From Hyphomicrobiales bacterium (GTDB taxonomy: Bacteria; Pseudomonadota; Alphaproteobacteria; Rhizobiales; Beijerinckiaceae): 64,000 nt of DNA. The notes beneath the pieces were generated by a model. That model ran no database searches and was not told where the DNA came from. It saw only the letters and a program-made list of their open reading frames with translations. The DNA is taken from the NCBI GenBank assembly GCA_947454055.1, contig CANGIS010000010.1:1-64000 (forward strand). The letters run 5' to 3'. Shown in pieces: positions 49,929-59,699 of the stretch. Every line of letters begins with the position of its first letter. Positions within the stretch are counted from its first letter, which is position 1. A program made the position numbers and the translations under genes.

Positions 49929-49945
49929 GAGCCGGATCAAGCGAC

Positions 49946-51667
49946 ATGGCGTCCAACCTTCATGATAGCGCGGTCATCGACCGAATTCTCCATGCGGCGA
50001 CCGCGCGCCTCACGGGCGGCGTGTCGCTGATCAGTCTGGACCTGGCGTGGTTCGACTGGGCAGGCCATCTGGCCACTTCCCCCGGTCGACAGGCCGAGCT
50101 CGTTCACTGCGCCACGATTGAAGCGTTGCGGCAATGGGATGTCCTGACCGCCGAATGGCGCGGTTTGGCGCCGCTCGGCGCCTTGGAGGGCGGGGATCGC
50201 CGGTTTTCGGGGGACGCATGGCAAAAGCCCCCGTTCTCCACCTTCGCGCGAAACTTTCTGTCGATCGGCCATTGGTGGAACGAAGCCGTGCGCGTCCACG
50301 GTGTGAGTGACCGGCATCAGGCATTGCTGGCCTTTTTGGGCCGGCAATATCTCGATATTTTTGCGCCGAGCAATGGCATTCTGACCAATCCGGAGATCTT
50401 GACCCGCACGGTTGAAACAGGCGGCCTCAATCTGTTCAATGGTTGGCTCAATGCCCTTGATGATATGGCGGCCTTGGCCCTATGCGGCGGTCAAAGGCCG
50501 GTCAGCGACAAGCTCGTCATCGGCACGGATATCGCCACCACCCCCGGCGTCGTGGTAGCGCGAACGTCGATCGCCGAAATCATTCAATATACCCCGACAA
50601 CAGCGAAAGTTCACGCCGACCCCGTCGTGATCGTGCCCGCATGGATCATGAAATATTATATCCTTGATCTGTCGCGCCAGAATTCACTCGTCCGCTATCT
50701 CGTCGAGCAAGGCTTTACGGTCTTTATGGTGTCATGGAAAAATCCCGGTCCGGAAGATCGCCACACAGCTTTCGATGATTATCGTACCCAAGGCGTCATG
50801 GCCGCGATCGACGCCGCAACGGCGATAACAGGCGCCCAACAGGTTCATGCGACGGGGTATTGCCTCGGCGGCACCCTGCTCGCCATCGCTGCGGCAACCA
50901 TGGGACGCGACGGCGATCACCGTCTGAAAACACTTAGTCTTTTTGCATCCCAAACCGATTTTCATGAAGCTGGAGAGTTACGGTTATTTATCAATGATAG
51001 CCAATTGGCCTTGATCGAGGACATGATGTGGATGCGCGGTTATCTCAAGGCCGATGAAATGGCCGGCGCCTTCCATATTTTGCGCTCCAACGACCTCATC
51101 TGGTCACGCATGATCGCCGACTATGCGATGGGTGAACGCGAAAAACCGCTCGACATCATGTTATGGTCCGAGGACGCAACCCGCATGCCTTACCGGATGC
51201 ATTCCGAGTATCTTCGTCAACTCTATCTTGAAAACCGATTGGCAGAGGGAGCCATGATCGTGGACGGCAATCCCGTTGCCTTGCGCGATATATCGGTGCC
51301 GATGTTTGTGGTGGGAACCGAATGGGACCATGTGGCGCCCTGGCGATCCGTCTTCAAAATTCATCTTGCGGCCGAAGGAGATGTCACCTTCGTTCTGACC
51401 AATGGCGGGCACAATGCCGGCATCGTATCCGAGCCGGGCCATCCCGGCCGCCATTACCGGATGGCGACCCAATCAGCCACGGCCACTTATGTCGACCCTG
51501 ATCGCTGGCTCGAGCTTTCCGACCATGCTGAAGGGTCGTGGTGGCCGGCCTGGACCAAATGGCTCGACCAAAAGGCCCCCAAATGGGTCGATCCACCGAC
51601 GCTTGGCGCCCCCGAGGCCGGATATCCAAGCCTTGGCCCTGCACCCGGCTCGTTCGTCAGAGGTTAG
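49946..51667 (+). CDS. phaC: Class I poly(3-hydroxyalkanoate) synthase
   Basis: The 573-residue enzyme has the PhaC N-terminal domain (QKPPFSTFARNFLSIGHWWNEAV) and the catalytic alpha/beta core: lipase box with cysteine GYCLGGTLLAIAAA, the aspartate in GTEWDHVAPWRSVFK and the histidine in TNGGHNAGIVSEPG. It polymerises (R)-3-hydroxybutyryl-CoA into storage polyester on granule surfaces. The ATG at 49946 fits the family start. The mmgR-like sRNA at 1808-1880 belongs to a family that controls granule accumulation in rhizobia; a link here is not shown by the sequence. Confidence 0.93.
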   Translation: MASNLHDSAVIDRILHAATARLTGGVSLISLDLAWFDWAGHLATSPGRQAELVHCATIEALRQWDVLTAEWRGLAPLGALEGGDRRFSGDAWQKPPFSTFARNFLSIGHWWNEAVRVHGVSDRHQALLAFLGRQYLDIFAPSNGILTNPEILTRTVETGGLNLFNGWLNALDDMAALALCGGQRPVSDKLVIGTDIATTPGVVVARTSIAEIIQYTPTTAKVHADPVVIVPAWIMKYYILDLSRQNSLVRYLVEQGFTVFMVSWKNPGPEDRHTAFDDYRTQGVMAAIDAATAITGAQQVHATGYCLGGTLLAIAAATMGRDGDHRLKTLSLFASQTDFHEAGELRLFINDSQLALIEDMMWMRGYLKADEMAGAFHILRSNDLIWSRMIADYAMGEREKPLDIMLWSEDATRMPYRMHSEYLRQLYLENRLAEGAMIVDGNPVALRDISVPMFVVGTEWDHVAPWRSVFKIHLAAEGDVTFVLTNGGHNAGIVSEPGHPGRHYRMATQSATATYVDPDRWLELSDHAEGSWWPAWTKWLDQKAPKWVDPPTLGAPEAGYPSLGPAPGSFVRG

Positions 51668-51768
51668 CGGCGGGAAGTCTCGCTTGACGCGCGTCAATGA
51701 CAACGAGCCGGCAATCGTTGGAAATGTAAGCTCTCATCCACCGGCCACCAAACGAAGGAGTCATAGCG

Positions 51769-52413
51769 ATGAACGACAGTGATTTACGGCAAGTTGTGAT
51801 TGACGAATTGGAATTCGAACCCTCGGTCGATGCCTCCAATATTGGCGTCGCGGCCAAGGATGGCATTGTGACCCTTTCCGGCTTTGTTTCGAGCTATGCC
51901 GAAAAAATGGCGGCCGAACGGGCTGTCCGGCGTGTCAAAGGTGTGCATGCCATTGCTGAGGAAATTGAAATCCGTTATTCGACCGACAAGAAAATCAATG
52001 ACGACGAAATTGCCCGCCGCTGCGTTAATATCATCACCTGGGACACAACCTTGCCGGAAGGCAAACTTACGGTGAAAGTCGAACGGGGCTGGGTGACGCT
52101 TTCAGGTGAGGTGCCTTGGCATTTCCAGCGCGTAGCGGCGGAATCAGGCGTTCGCAAAATTACAGGCGTAACCGGAATTACCAACCTCATCACGATCAAG
52201 GCCCGCGTTCAAGCCTCTGATATTAAAACAAAAATAGAGGACGCTCTCAAACGCAGTGCCGAAGTCGAGGCCAACGCCATCCGCGTTGTCGTCACCGATT
52301 CGCGGGTTCGGCTTGAGGGCAAGGTTCATGATTGGCGCGAACGCGAAATCGTCGAGAAGGCCGCCTGGAGCGTTCCCGGCGTAATGGCTGTTGAAGATCG
52401 CCTGACCGTCTAA
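51769..52413 (+). CDS. Protein with three BON domains
   Basis: A 214-residue protein of three consecutive BON domains (from about residues 3, 78 and 147), each with the DGIVTLSG / RGWVTLSGEV / SRVRLEGKV turn and conserved glycine. No signal peptide is apparent at MNDSDLRQVVIDEL, so it may be cytoplasmic. BON domains bind phospholipid or other ligands and occur in OsmY and secretins. GGAG precedes the ATG, and it lies 101 bases after phaC. Confidence 0.88.
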   Translation: MNDSDLRQVVIDELEFEPSVDASNIGVAAKDGIVTLSGFVSSYAEKMAAERAVRRVKGVHAIAEEIEIRYSTDKKINDDEIARRCVNIITWDTTLPEGKLTVKVERGWVTLSGEVPWHFQRVAAESGVRKITGVTGITNLITIKARVQASDIKTKIEDALKRSAEVEANAIRVVVTDSRVRLEGKVHDWREREIVEKAAWSVPGVMAVEDRLTV

Positions 52414-52426
52414 ACCCACAGACCAA

Positions 52427-52454
52427 GGGGGCCATGTTGGAGATCATGGCTCCC
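52427..52454. terminator. Bidirectional hairpin after the BON gene
   Basis: GGGGGCCATG and CATGGCTCCC pair around an eight-base loop with one G-T wobble, in the gap between two convergent genes. There is no long T tract. Confidence 0.6.
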
Positions 52455-52457
52455 TTA

Positions 52458-53321
52458 TCAGGCTGAAAAGGGAAGCTGGTAGGCTTTGATGGCCGTTCCA
52501 CGCCAGAATTGCCGCTTTTCGGCTGCGCTTGAGCTTGCGAGAACCTCGTCAAGAATATCGACCCATGTCGGATAATCGAGAGCAAGCGTTGCCACCGTCC
52601 AGTCACTGCCGAACATCCCGCGGTTAAAGCCAAAGCTTTCAATCACATGTTCAATGTAGGGACGGAGCTGCTCCCGCGTCCAGGCCTTGTGATCAGCCTC
52701 GGTCGCCACCCCTGAAATCTTGCACACAACATTCGGAAGCTTGGCCATTTCACGAATTTGGCTTTTCCACGGTTCAACAAGGCCGTTTTTGATGTCCGGT
52801 TTGGCGATATGATCGAGAATGAAACTCACATCAGGGCATTTTTTGACCAGTTCGATGGCGTAGGCCAGCTGGTAATGGCGGATGCAAATATCAAAACTCA
52901 TGCCGAAACGGGGCAATAAATTGACCCCTTCAACGAAGGCCGGAGCGATGCACATTGACGGGTCAGCCTCGCCTTGAATGAGCCGGCGCACGCCCGTAAC
53001 CCCTTTGATTTGCTTTAGTTTTTCGAGGTCTTCGGCAACCGCTGCGCCCTTTTCAAGCGGCGCATGGGCCACAATACCGGCCAGTCGGGAATCGGATTTT
53101 GCCAGTCCGGCAACAAATTCGGCTTCCTCGATATGGAGGCCTGGGTCGATGTCGACCTCGACAAAGACGATGCCGTCCACCGCCACCTTTCCCCGCGCCT
53201 GATCAAAATCGCTGATCAGCGAGGTATGGTTGAGACTCGGAACGTTGGGCATCCAAGAATAATTCAATTTTTCAATATCATAGAGATGAACATGGGAATC
53301 AATAATCGGAAAATCGGGCAT
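52458..53321 (-). CDS. Amidohydrolase-2 family lactonase-like protein
   Basis: The 287-residue TIM-barrel hydrolase has the metal motif IDSHVHLYD, FVEVDIDPGLHIEEAEF, VTGVRRLIQGEADP, FILDHIAKPDIKNG, and GMFGSDWTVATLALDYPTWVD near the C-terminus. The pattern fits the L-fucono/rhamnono-lactonase group. It could open a sugar lactone ahead of aldonate dehydration. GAGGA is eight bases before the ATG at 53321. Confidence 0.83.
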   Translation of the reverse strand: MPDFPIIDSHVHLYDIEKLNYSWMPNVPSLNHTSLISDFDQARGKVAVDGIVFVEVDIDPGLHIEEAEFVAGLAKSDSRLAGIVAHAPLEKGAAVAEDLEKLKQIKGVTGVRRLIQGEADPSMCIAPAFVEGVNLLPRFGMSFDICIRHYQLAYAIELVKKCPDVSFILDHIAKPDIKNGLVEPWKSQIREMAKLPNVVCKISGVATEADHKAWTREQLRPYIEHVIESFGFNRGMFGSDWTVATLALDYPTWVDILDEVLASSSAAEKRQFWRGTAIKAYQLPFSA

Positions 53322-53507
53322 GAACATTTCCTCAGAGCGTCATCTTGATCGGGCCGAGTATCCGCTACGCTCCGCCCCCGAGGCAAGGCCTGTTGTGGAT
53401 CTATTTGCACTGATTTGAAGGAGAGAAAAACGGCTGAATGGTGGTCCAGAGCGTCGATGAGCTTGGTAAAGCCGGTCTTCAGATCAATCTCATCGATTGC
53501 CGCTCGC

Positions 53508-54344
53508 TTAGAGGCTGGCAATGCTCTGGGTGAGGGCATCAAGCCTCACAAAGCGGACATCCTGATCAAGCAATGCACGCACGCCGGCGATCACGCCATG
53601 GCCGCTCGGCCGGTTGGGTTGGTTGGTGTGGGCGATGATCACATCGCCATCAACGGCCTGCCGGATGCGCGAGGCAACCGCATCGGCGGGGAGCGATGCC
53701 CCCATGTCGGCGTTCAGCGAAAAGCCCGCGATCGAAAATCCCATGCCCTCGATCATCGGCACCGCGGCCGGACTATAAAGTGCGGTGGCGCCGCGATACC
53801 AGACCGGCTTGGAGCCGGTGGCGGACAGGATGGCCGCCTCCCCGCTTCCAACTTCCTCCCGGATCGCGTCGAGATCACCGGCAACCCGAAGCCCGAAAAT
53901 GCTGCGCGCACCGAGCACGGCCGGCACATGGTGGGCGCCGTGATTGCCAACCGCGAACAGATCGGGATGCGCCAGAATGGCCGCAACCCCCGACGGGTTG
54001 GAATGGATCCAGGCCCCCGTCATAAAAATCGTCGCGGGAACGCGCCATTCGACCAGCGCGGCGATGATTTTGGCGTCGAACCCGCCGGGGCAAGCGTCCA
54101 GCGTCAGGCCAACCGTCCGCCGGCCATCCCTTGGCGTTTTCAACTGGAGGCGGGGCTCAAGCAATCTCCCATCGCCCGCCATTTGGGCGCGGGCTTGCTG
54201 AACGGTCAGGCCCGCCCCTCCCGCAACCGCCAAGGCTACCATACCCGCGATAAACTGGCGTCGCGACGAGCGGGGGACGCAACACGAACAGGCCCCGTGC
54301 GAGGGACCGGAATCGGCTGAAAAGGGTGCCTGATATGGCTTCAT
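53508..54344 (-). CDS. Polysaccharide deacetylase with Tat-type signal
   Basis: A 278-residue protein with an N-terminal twin-arginine sequence (SSRRQFIAGMVALAVAGGAG) followed by a NodB-like domain (VGLTLDACPGGFDAKIIAAL, ATIFMTGAWI, VGNHGAHH, WYRGATALYSP). The metal site shows LDACPGG and NHGAHH. Export by the Tat system is inferred. Substrate may be peptidoglycan or a secreted polysaccharide. The catalytic aspartate pair is DAC rather than the usual DDG, so activity deserves testing. Confidence 0.8.
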   Translation of the reverse strand: MKPYQAPFSADSGPSHGACSCCVPRSSRRQFIAGMVALAVAGGAGLTVQQARAQMAGDGRLLEPRLQLKTPRDGRRTVGLTLDACPGGFDAKIIAALVEWRVPATIFMTGAWIHSNPSGVAAILAHPDLFAVGNHGAHHVPAVLGARSIFGLRVAGDLDAIREEVGSGEAAILSATGSKPVWYRGATALYSPAAVPMIEGMGFSIAGFSLNADMGASLPADAVASRIRQAVDGDVIIAHTNQPNRPSGHGVIAGVRALLDQDVRFVRLDALTQSIASL

Positions 54345-54559
54345 CGTGCTCTAAGACCTCGGGAACGGCGTGTGCCACCCATCAAAGGCTGAGGCATAAC
54401 GATCAAAGTCGAAGAAATCGTGAAGGAAACGAGGCGGTTTAAGGGCGGATCTACATTCGGCGAACGACGTCCGGCGGCACCGATGTGATATTCCGATGGC
54501 CAAACCGGTCGGAAGCCCCTAAAAATGCCGTTGTCAACGAGCACCGATAAGGCTTTGGA

Positions 54560-55990
54560 ATGAGTTCGCGCAGTGTCCTAACGCCTGGCCGGCTGGTGGC
54601 GGCCCTCGTGGTGTTTCAATGTCTTGTCCTTGTGGCTATCCCTTACGCCTTCAGTTCGGCACCGCCGCTCGATGTGGTCGAAGGCTTGGTGTGGGCGCCC
54701 CATTGGCTGATCGGAACCTATAAACATCCGCCTTTGCCAGCCTGGATGATCGAAATTTCGGTGCTGGTGTTCCGAGATGTGATTTTGGGGCCCTATCTGG
54801 TCGCGCAGCTGTGCATGGCCCTGACCTATTGGTTTATTTACCGCCTTGGTCGTTTGTTCCTCGATCCGCTTCGTGCGGCGGCGGGAACAATTCTGATGGC
54901 GGGGTCGTATTATTTCACGGTCCCAACGCTCGAATTCAACCACAATGTCGTCCAGCTTCCGCTCTGGTCGGGCGCTTTGCTGGTGTTCGCCTATCTGCGG
55001 CGCCAACCGAATTCGTGGACGCTGTGGCTGGGGCTCGGAGCCTTGGGGGGCTTTGCCCTTTATGGCAAATATACCTTCGCCCTGCTGCTCATCGTGCTGC
55101 TGGCCTTGGCGCTTTACGAGCGCGGCACACGGCAAGCTTTTGCGACGCTCAAACCCTATCTCGCGATGCTGATCGCGCTTTTGCTGTTCTCGCCGCATCT
55201 GGTGTGGCTGATAAACCATCATTTCGAGCCGTTTACCTACGCGCTTGAACGCTCCGGCGGCGGATCGACGTCCAATCCCTTTCGCTTCCTGCTCGCGCAA
55301 GTGGCCGATCATCTGCCCATGGCTATTTTGCTTGCAGCAGCGGGAATTCGCGGAATTTGGCGATCGGAAAGAGTCGATCGCAGCCTGGAGGCGCTTTCCT
55401 TTGTCCGCCTGATCAGCTTTGGGCCGATCCTGCTCACCCTTGTTCTTTTCGTGTTCAGCTCCTCATCGGCAAAGGATATGTGGGGGATGCCGATGTTCAC
55501 GCCTTTGGGCTTGTGGCTTGTGATGGAACTGGGCCGCGAATGGTCCTTGCCGCAGGTCAAGCGCGCAACCTTGGCGGCAATGGCGCTTATCCTTCTGGTG
55601 GGCGCGGGATTTGCCGTCCAATCGCTGCATCCCTATCGCGGCATTCCACCGCGCACCAATTGGCCGATGCGCGAATTAGCCAACAAGGTTGACCAACTTT
55701 GGCAGGCCCGCACCGAAAAGCCGCTTCGCCTCATTGGCGGCGCACCGTTTGTGGCGGGGTTGGCGGCTCTTGGTCATCCGGCTCGTCTGCCGGTCATGAT
55801 TGGGCTGGACGGCCGCCATTCGCCTTGGGTTAACGCAACCGAGATTGCCGATACCGGCATTGTGTTTCTCTTCCCGTCGGATGCCCCCGTACCGGCCCTT
55901 TGCGGCACCGACCATGACAAGAGCACAATCACGTTTTCCGATCCCCTGATACCGGACGTAACCGCGATCGTGTGCCCGCCCGCTCCTTAA
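54560..55990 (+). CDS. Membrane glycosyltransferase of the GT39/ArnT type
   Basis: A 476-residue polytopic protein. The first luminal loop has DVVEGLVWAPHWLIGTYKHPPLPAW, the usual position of the catalytic acidic residue, followed by about ten hydrophobic segments (for example LLLIVLLALALYE). A C-terminal soluble tail carries ADTGIVFLFPSDAPVP. It likely transfers a sugar from a polyprenyl-phosphate donor onto a lipid or glycan outside the membrane. The acceptor is unknown. Confidence 0.82.
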   Translation: MSSRSVLTPGRLVAALVVFQCLVLVAIPYAFSSAPPLDVVEGLVWAPHWLIGTYKHPPLPAWMIEISVLVFRDVILGPYLVAQLCMALTYWFIYRLGRLFLDPLRAAAGTILMAGSYYFTVPTLEFNHNVVQLPLWSGALLVFAYLRRQPNSWTLWLGLGALGGFALYGKYTFALLLIVLLALALYERGTRQAFATLKPYLAMLIALLLFSPHLVWLINHHFEPFTYALERSGGGSTSNPFRFLLAQVADHLPMAILLAAAGIRGIWRSERVDRSLEALSFVRLISFGPILLTLVLFVFSSSSAKDMWGMPMFTPLGLWLVMELGREWSLPQVKRATLAAMALILLVGAGFAVQSLHPYRGIPPRTNWPMRELANKVDQLWQARTEKPLRLIGGAPFVAGLAALGHPARLPVMIGLDGRHSPWVNATEIADTGIVFLFPSDAPVPALCGTDHDKSTITFSDPLIPDVTAIVCPPAP

Positions 55991-55994
55991 CCGG

Positions 55995-57416
55995 TCAGGC
56001 CAGCACGCGGGGCAGGATCGGGGTTACCGTATCGAGGCCCAATATGCCTTCCAGATGGTGGGCGTGGGCCAGCAATCCGGCATCCCCGTTGGACGGGCCG
56101 ATCATCTGCAAGCCGACCGGCAAGCCCGAGGCTGTAAAGCCGCAGGGCAAGGACAAAGCCGGACATCCAGCGAGCGTGGCCACGCCGACAATCAGGAGCC
56201 AATCGACATAGGTTTTAAACGTCACCCCGTTACACGAGGCGACATACCGCTCGCCGACCGGAAACGGCGGCACAATTGTGGCCGGGCATAACAAGCAATC
56301 ATAATGCTCGAAAAACCGGGCGACCCTTTGCATCAGGGCGGTTCGTCCGGCTTCTGCATTCGCCACATCTTCCATGCGCAGCGCCAGACCCTTTTCGATG
56401 TTCCAGATCACTTCCGGCTTCAAAGCGTCGCGATGATCGCGCAGCAAACCCGCCATGCCGATGGCAAAGCCTTCGGCACGGATGGTCTGGAAAATTTCAT
56501 AGGCGTCGTGCACATCGGGATGCGCCTCTTCCACAATGACACCATGGGACGACCATTGCTCCGCCGCACGGCGGGTCAGGGCTGCGACCTCCGGATCAAC
56601 CGGTGTGATGCCGAGATCGGGGGAGTAGGCAACCCTTAGCGGCTTTTTACCCGCAAGCACCGCGGCATGGAACGAGGTGGCGGGGCGCGGCTTCGAGATC
56701 GGATCACGCGGGTCATCCCCGCTCATCGCGTCGAGAAACAGGGCCACATCCTCGACGTTGCGTGCCATCGGTCCTTCAACGCCGAGGCTTGAATCAAGGC
56801 GGCCGCCGCGGCTATGTGCCACCCGACCGGGGGTCGGCCGCAAGCCGACAATATGGTTGAAACTCGCGGGATTGCGCAGGCTGCCGCCCATATCCGAGCC
56901 CTGCGCCAGCCACGCCATGCCGGTGGCCAATGCCACCGCCGCTCCGCCCGACGACCCCGCCGCCGATAGCCGCGTGTCATAGGGATTGAGGGTCGCGCCA
57001 AACACCTCGTTGAAGGTATTGGCGCCTGCGCCGAATTCAGGCGTGTTGGATTTCGCGTACACAATGGCGCCTTCGCCTTCGAGATGCTCGACCATAACGT
57101 CGGAGGCATCCGGAACAAGATCCGCAAAAATGGGCGAGCCCTGGGTGGACCGGACGCCGGCGACATTGGTGAGATCCTTGATCGGGACCGGCATGCCCTT
57201 CAGCAGGCCGCGCTCGGCCATCGGCTTTTTCATCAGCGCTTTGGCGTGATCGCGGGCCCGATCAAAACAAAGAATGGGCAACGCATTCACCAGAGGATCA
57301 ACCGCCGAAATCCGCGCTTCGAGCGCATCGAGAAGATCAAGGGGGGTAATTTCGCTCCGGCCCAGACGTTTAATCAGAGAAGTTGCGGAAGCACCTATCA
57401 ATTCCTCGCTCGCCAT
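55995..57416 (-). CDS. Amidase signature family enzyme
   Basis: The 473-residue amidase has the Ser-cisSer-Lys triad: lysine in GMPVPIKDLTNVAG (about residue 78), the glycine-rich AAGSSGGAAVALATGMAWLAQGSDMGGSLRNPAS with both serines. It hydrolyses an amide of unknown identity; GatA-type and nicotinamidase-like uses are possible. No gatB or gatC is adjacent. It converges on the glycosyltransferase gene, with four bases between the two stops. Confidence 0.9.
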   Translation of the reverse strand: MASEELIGASATSLIKRLGRSEITPLDLLDALEARISAVDPLVNALPILCFDRARDHAKALMKKPMAERGLLKGMPVPIKDLTNVAGVRSTQGSPIFADLVPDASDVMVEHLEGEGAIVYAKSNTPEFGAGANTFNEVFGATLNPYDTRLSAAGSSGGAAVALATGMAWLAQGSDMGGSLRNPASFNHIVGLRPTPGRVAHSRGGRLDSSLGVEGPMARNVEDVALFLDAMSGDDPRDPISKPRPATSFHAAVLAGKKPLRVAYSPDLGITPVDPEVAALTRRAAEQWSSHGVIVEEAHPDVHDAYEIFQTIRAEGFAIGMAGLLRDHRDALKPEVIWNIEKGLALRMEDVANAEAGRTALMQRVARFFEHYDCLLCPATIVPPFPVGERYVASCNGVTFKTYVDWLLIVGVATLAGCPALSLPCGFTASGLPVGLQMIGPSNGDAGLLAHAHHLEGILGLDTVTPILPRVLA

Positions 57417-57574
57417 TTTAAACCTTTTTCAAGTTCGACGCGTAAATCGTCATGATTTTGTCTAGAGTGCGATGTAATTGTCGGTTCGTCCATCAGCCCG
57501 ACCGATTTATTTTAGTGTTTGAATTGCATTCCTGTCGCCGATTGGTGCATGGAATGATGATTATTATGTGAGTT

Positions 57575-58132
57575 ATGCCCTTGAAATCGATCCTTCTGAT
57601 CCGCCACGGTCAATCCACCTTCAACGCCCATTATGAAGCCACCGGCGAAGATCCGGGGCATTTTGACGCACGCTTGACCGAGCGTGGCGAACGCCAAGCC
57701 GAGGAAGCGCGAAAAGTGCTGGCCGACGAACCCGTTGATCTCGTCATCACTTCGCCTTTGACCCGCGCCATCCAAACCGGGCAATCCATTTTCGGTCACC
57801 GCAACCTGCCCTTTCACATCACCTGCCGCCATCGCGAGCGGCTGGAAAGCAGTTGTGATGTGGGTCGGGCACCCGGCGAATTGAAGACCGATTTTCCGCA
57901 TCTCGATTTCGACCATCTCGACGAGATCTGGTGGCATCATGTGCCGGGCGAAAAGGGCCCGTTTTCAACCGAACCGCTCGGTGTGTTCGAGGCCCGCGTT
58001 GATGCGTTTCGGGAGTGGCTGCGGGCGCATGAGAGCCAGCGGATTGCGGTGGTCGGACATGGCACTTTTTTCCACGCCCTGACGGGACACTGGATGCAGA
58101 ATTGCGAAGTTCAGCGCTGGAAAGCGGATTGA
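57575..58132 (+). CDS. Histidine phosphatase family protein
   Basis: A 185-residue enzyme with the RHG motif in ILLIRHGQSTFN (residues about 8), LTERGERQAEEARKVL, TSPLTRAIQTGQSI, the proton donor region ERLESSCDVG and second histidine in IAVVGHGTFFHALTG. It may act on sugar phosphates or nucleotides. It is transcribed divergently from the amidase. Confidence 0.87.
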   Translation: MPLKSILLIRHGQSTFNAHYEATGEDPGHFDARLTERGERQAEEARKVLADEPVDLVITSPLTRAIQTGQSIFGHRNLPFHITCRHRERLESSCDVGRAPGELKTDFPHLDFDHLDEIWWHHVPGEKGPFSTEPLGVFEARVDAFREWLRAHESQRIAVVGHGTFFHALTGHWMQNCEVQRWKAD

Positions 58133-58215
58133 TGGCTGAAAGGCCGAAACGCTCCCCTATCCCTCAACGAGCCGACGAACCTATTTCGCATCGCACCTGC
58201 TGACTGAAAGTCCCC

Positions 58216-59679
58216 ATGTCCAAAGCCCCTTCTTCGCACGCCCACCCCGCCCACGCACCGCTGCCGGCCAAGACGATCTGGACCATCCTCACCGGCACCA
58301 TGATTGCCATGTTTTTGAGTGCACTGGATCAAACCATCATCGCCGCCGCCTTGCCGACCATGGCGCGCGAATTGGGAGATTTCAATTCGATCTCGTGGGT
58401 GGCAAGTCTTTACCTTCTGGCAACAACGGCCGTTACCCCGCTTTATGGCAAGATCAGCGACATTCACGGCCGCCGGATCACGATGCTGGCGGCGATTTCC
58501 ATTTTCGTGGTCGGTTCGGTAGCCTGTGCGCTGGCCCCTACCATGCTGGCGCTGATCCTCGCACGCGGGCTTCAGGGGCTCGGTGGTGGCGGCCTGATCT
58601 CGCTCTCCCAAACCATTATTGCCGATATTGTGGCCCCCAAAGAACGCGGCAAATATCAGATCTTTTTTGCCAGCGTCTATCTGCTGGCGAGCCTGATGGG
58701 GCCGATGCTTGGCGGATTTCTGACCGAACATCTGCACTGGTCGTTGATTTTCTGGATCAATCTGCCGATCGGTCTTGTGGCGTGGGCGATGACCACCAAC
58801 ACGCTGAAGCTTCTGCCCGCCCATCACCGCCCGCACAAGCTGGATATACCGGGTGCCGTGCTGATTGTGCTGGCAACCGTGACCTTGATGTTGGCCCTCG
58901 ACCAGGGCGGCAGCCGCGCAGCATGGCTTTCGCCAACGATATTGGGCATGCTCGGCGCCTCCTTGATGCTCTGGATCGGATTTGTGGCGCGGATCAGGGT
59001 TGCCGCCGAACCTCTCATCCCGATCGACATTCTGGCCAATCCGGTGGTGGCGAGCGCCACCACGGCGGCGTTGTTCAGCATGGGAACCTATGTGGCGACC
59101 ACCATTTTCATGCCGGTTTATTTTGAAACGGCGCGGAATATGAGCGCAGCGGATTCAGGTCTTGCCCTGATCCCCTTCATGGTGGGCACCGTCGTCGGCG
59201 CTACCATGGCGGGCCAGACCATGGGCCGCATTGTGCATTACAAGCGCCTTCCGCTCGCAGGAACGCTGGTTGCCGCCTTGGCAGCCCTATGCATTGCCTT
59301 CTTCCAGAACCGGATGACGATTGTCGAACTGGAGGCGCTGTTCACCGTGATTGCGATCGGCTTAGGCACGGTGCTGCCCACCACAACGGTTGCCATTCAA
59401 AACGCCGTGCAGCCGCATCAACTGGGCACGGCAACGGGGGCGATGAATTTCTTCCGCCAACTGGGCAGCGCCTTGCTGGTGGCGGTGTTTGGCACGATCT
59501 TGCTGAATGCCGGAGAAATGGCGGCGAGCACCAATAGCGAAGCGGGGGACCGGTTTTTCGTGATGTTCCTCGCAACCGGAATTGGTTTTGCCATATCGTT
59601 CATGGCCCTGCTCTTCATGGAAGAAAAACCGCTCCGGTCGAGTGCAAAACATGCCGCCGAGGCTATTATCGTCGACTAG
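58216..59679 (+). CDS. DHA2-family MFS efflux transporter
   Basis: The 487-residue protein has the 14-segment DHA2 layout. The MFS signature YGKISDIHGRR follows segment 2, and ALDQTIIAAALPTMARELGD is the family N-terminal motif. The N-terminus is histidine-rich (SHAHPAHAP). Relatives export drugs, dyes or siderophores. No adaptor gene is adjacent. Confidence 0.9.
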   Translation: MSKAPSSHAHPAHAPLPAKTIWTILTGTMIAMFLSALDQTIIAAALPTMARELGDFNSISWVASLYLLATTAVTPLYGKISDIHGRRITMLAAISIFVVGSVACALAPTMLALILARGLQGLGGGGLISLSQTIIADIVAPKERGKYQIFFASVYLLASLMGPMLGGFLTEHLHWSLIFWINLPIGLVAWAMTTNTLKLLPAHHRPHKLDIPGAVLIVLATVTLMLALDQGGSRAAWLSPTILGMLGASLMLWIGFVARIRVAAEPLIPIDILANPVVASATTAALFSMGTYVATTIFMPVYFETARNMSAADSGLALIPFMVGTVVGATMAGQTMGRIVHYKRLPLAGTLVAALAALCIAFFQNRMTIVELEALFTVIAIGLGTVLPTTTVAIQNAVQPHQLGTATGAMNFFRQLGSALLVAVFGTILLNAGEMAASTNSEAGDRFFVMFLATGIGFAISFMALLFMEEKPLRSSAKHAAEAIIVD

Positions 59680-59699
59680 CCCCGGCGGTTTTGATCGGC

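Noticed and set aside
53415-54320. Plus-strand open frame of 301 codons
   Set aside because: It is antisense of the polysaccharide deacetylase and shows no domain.
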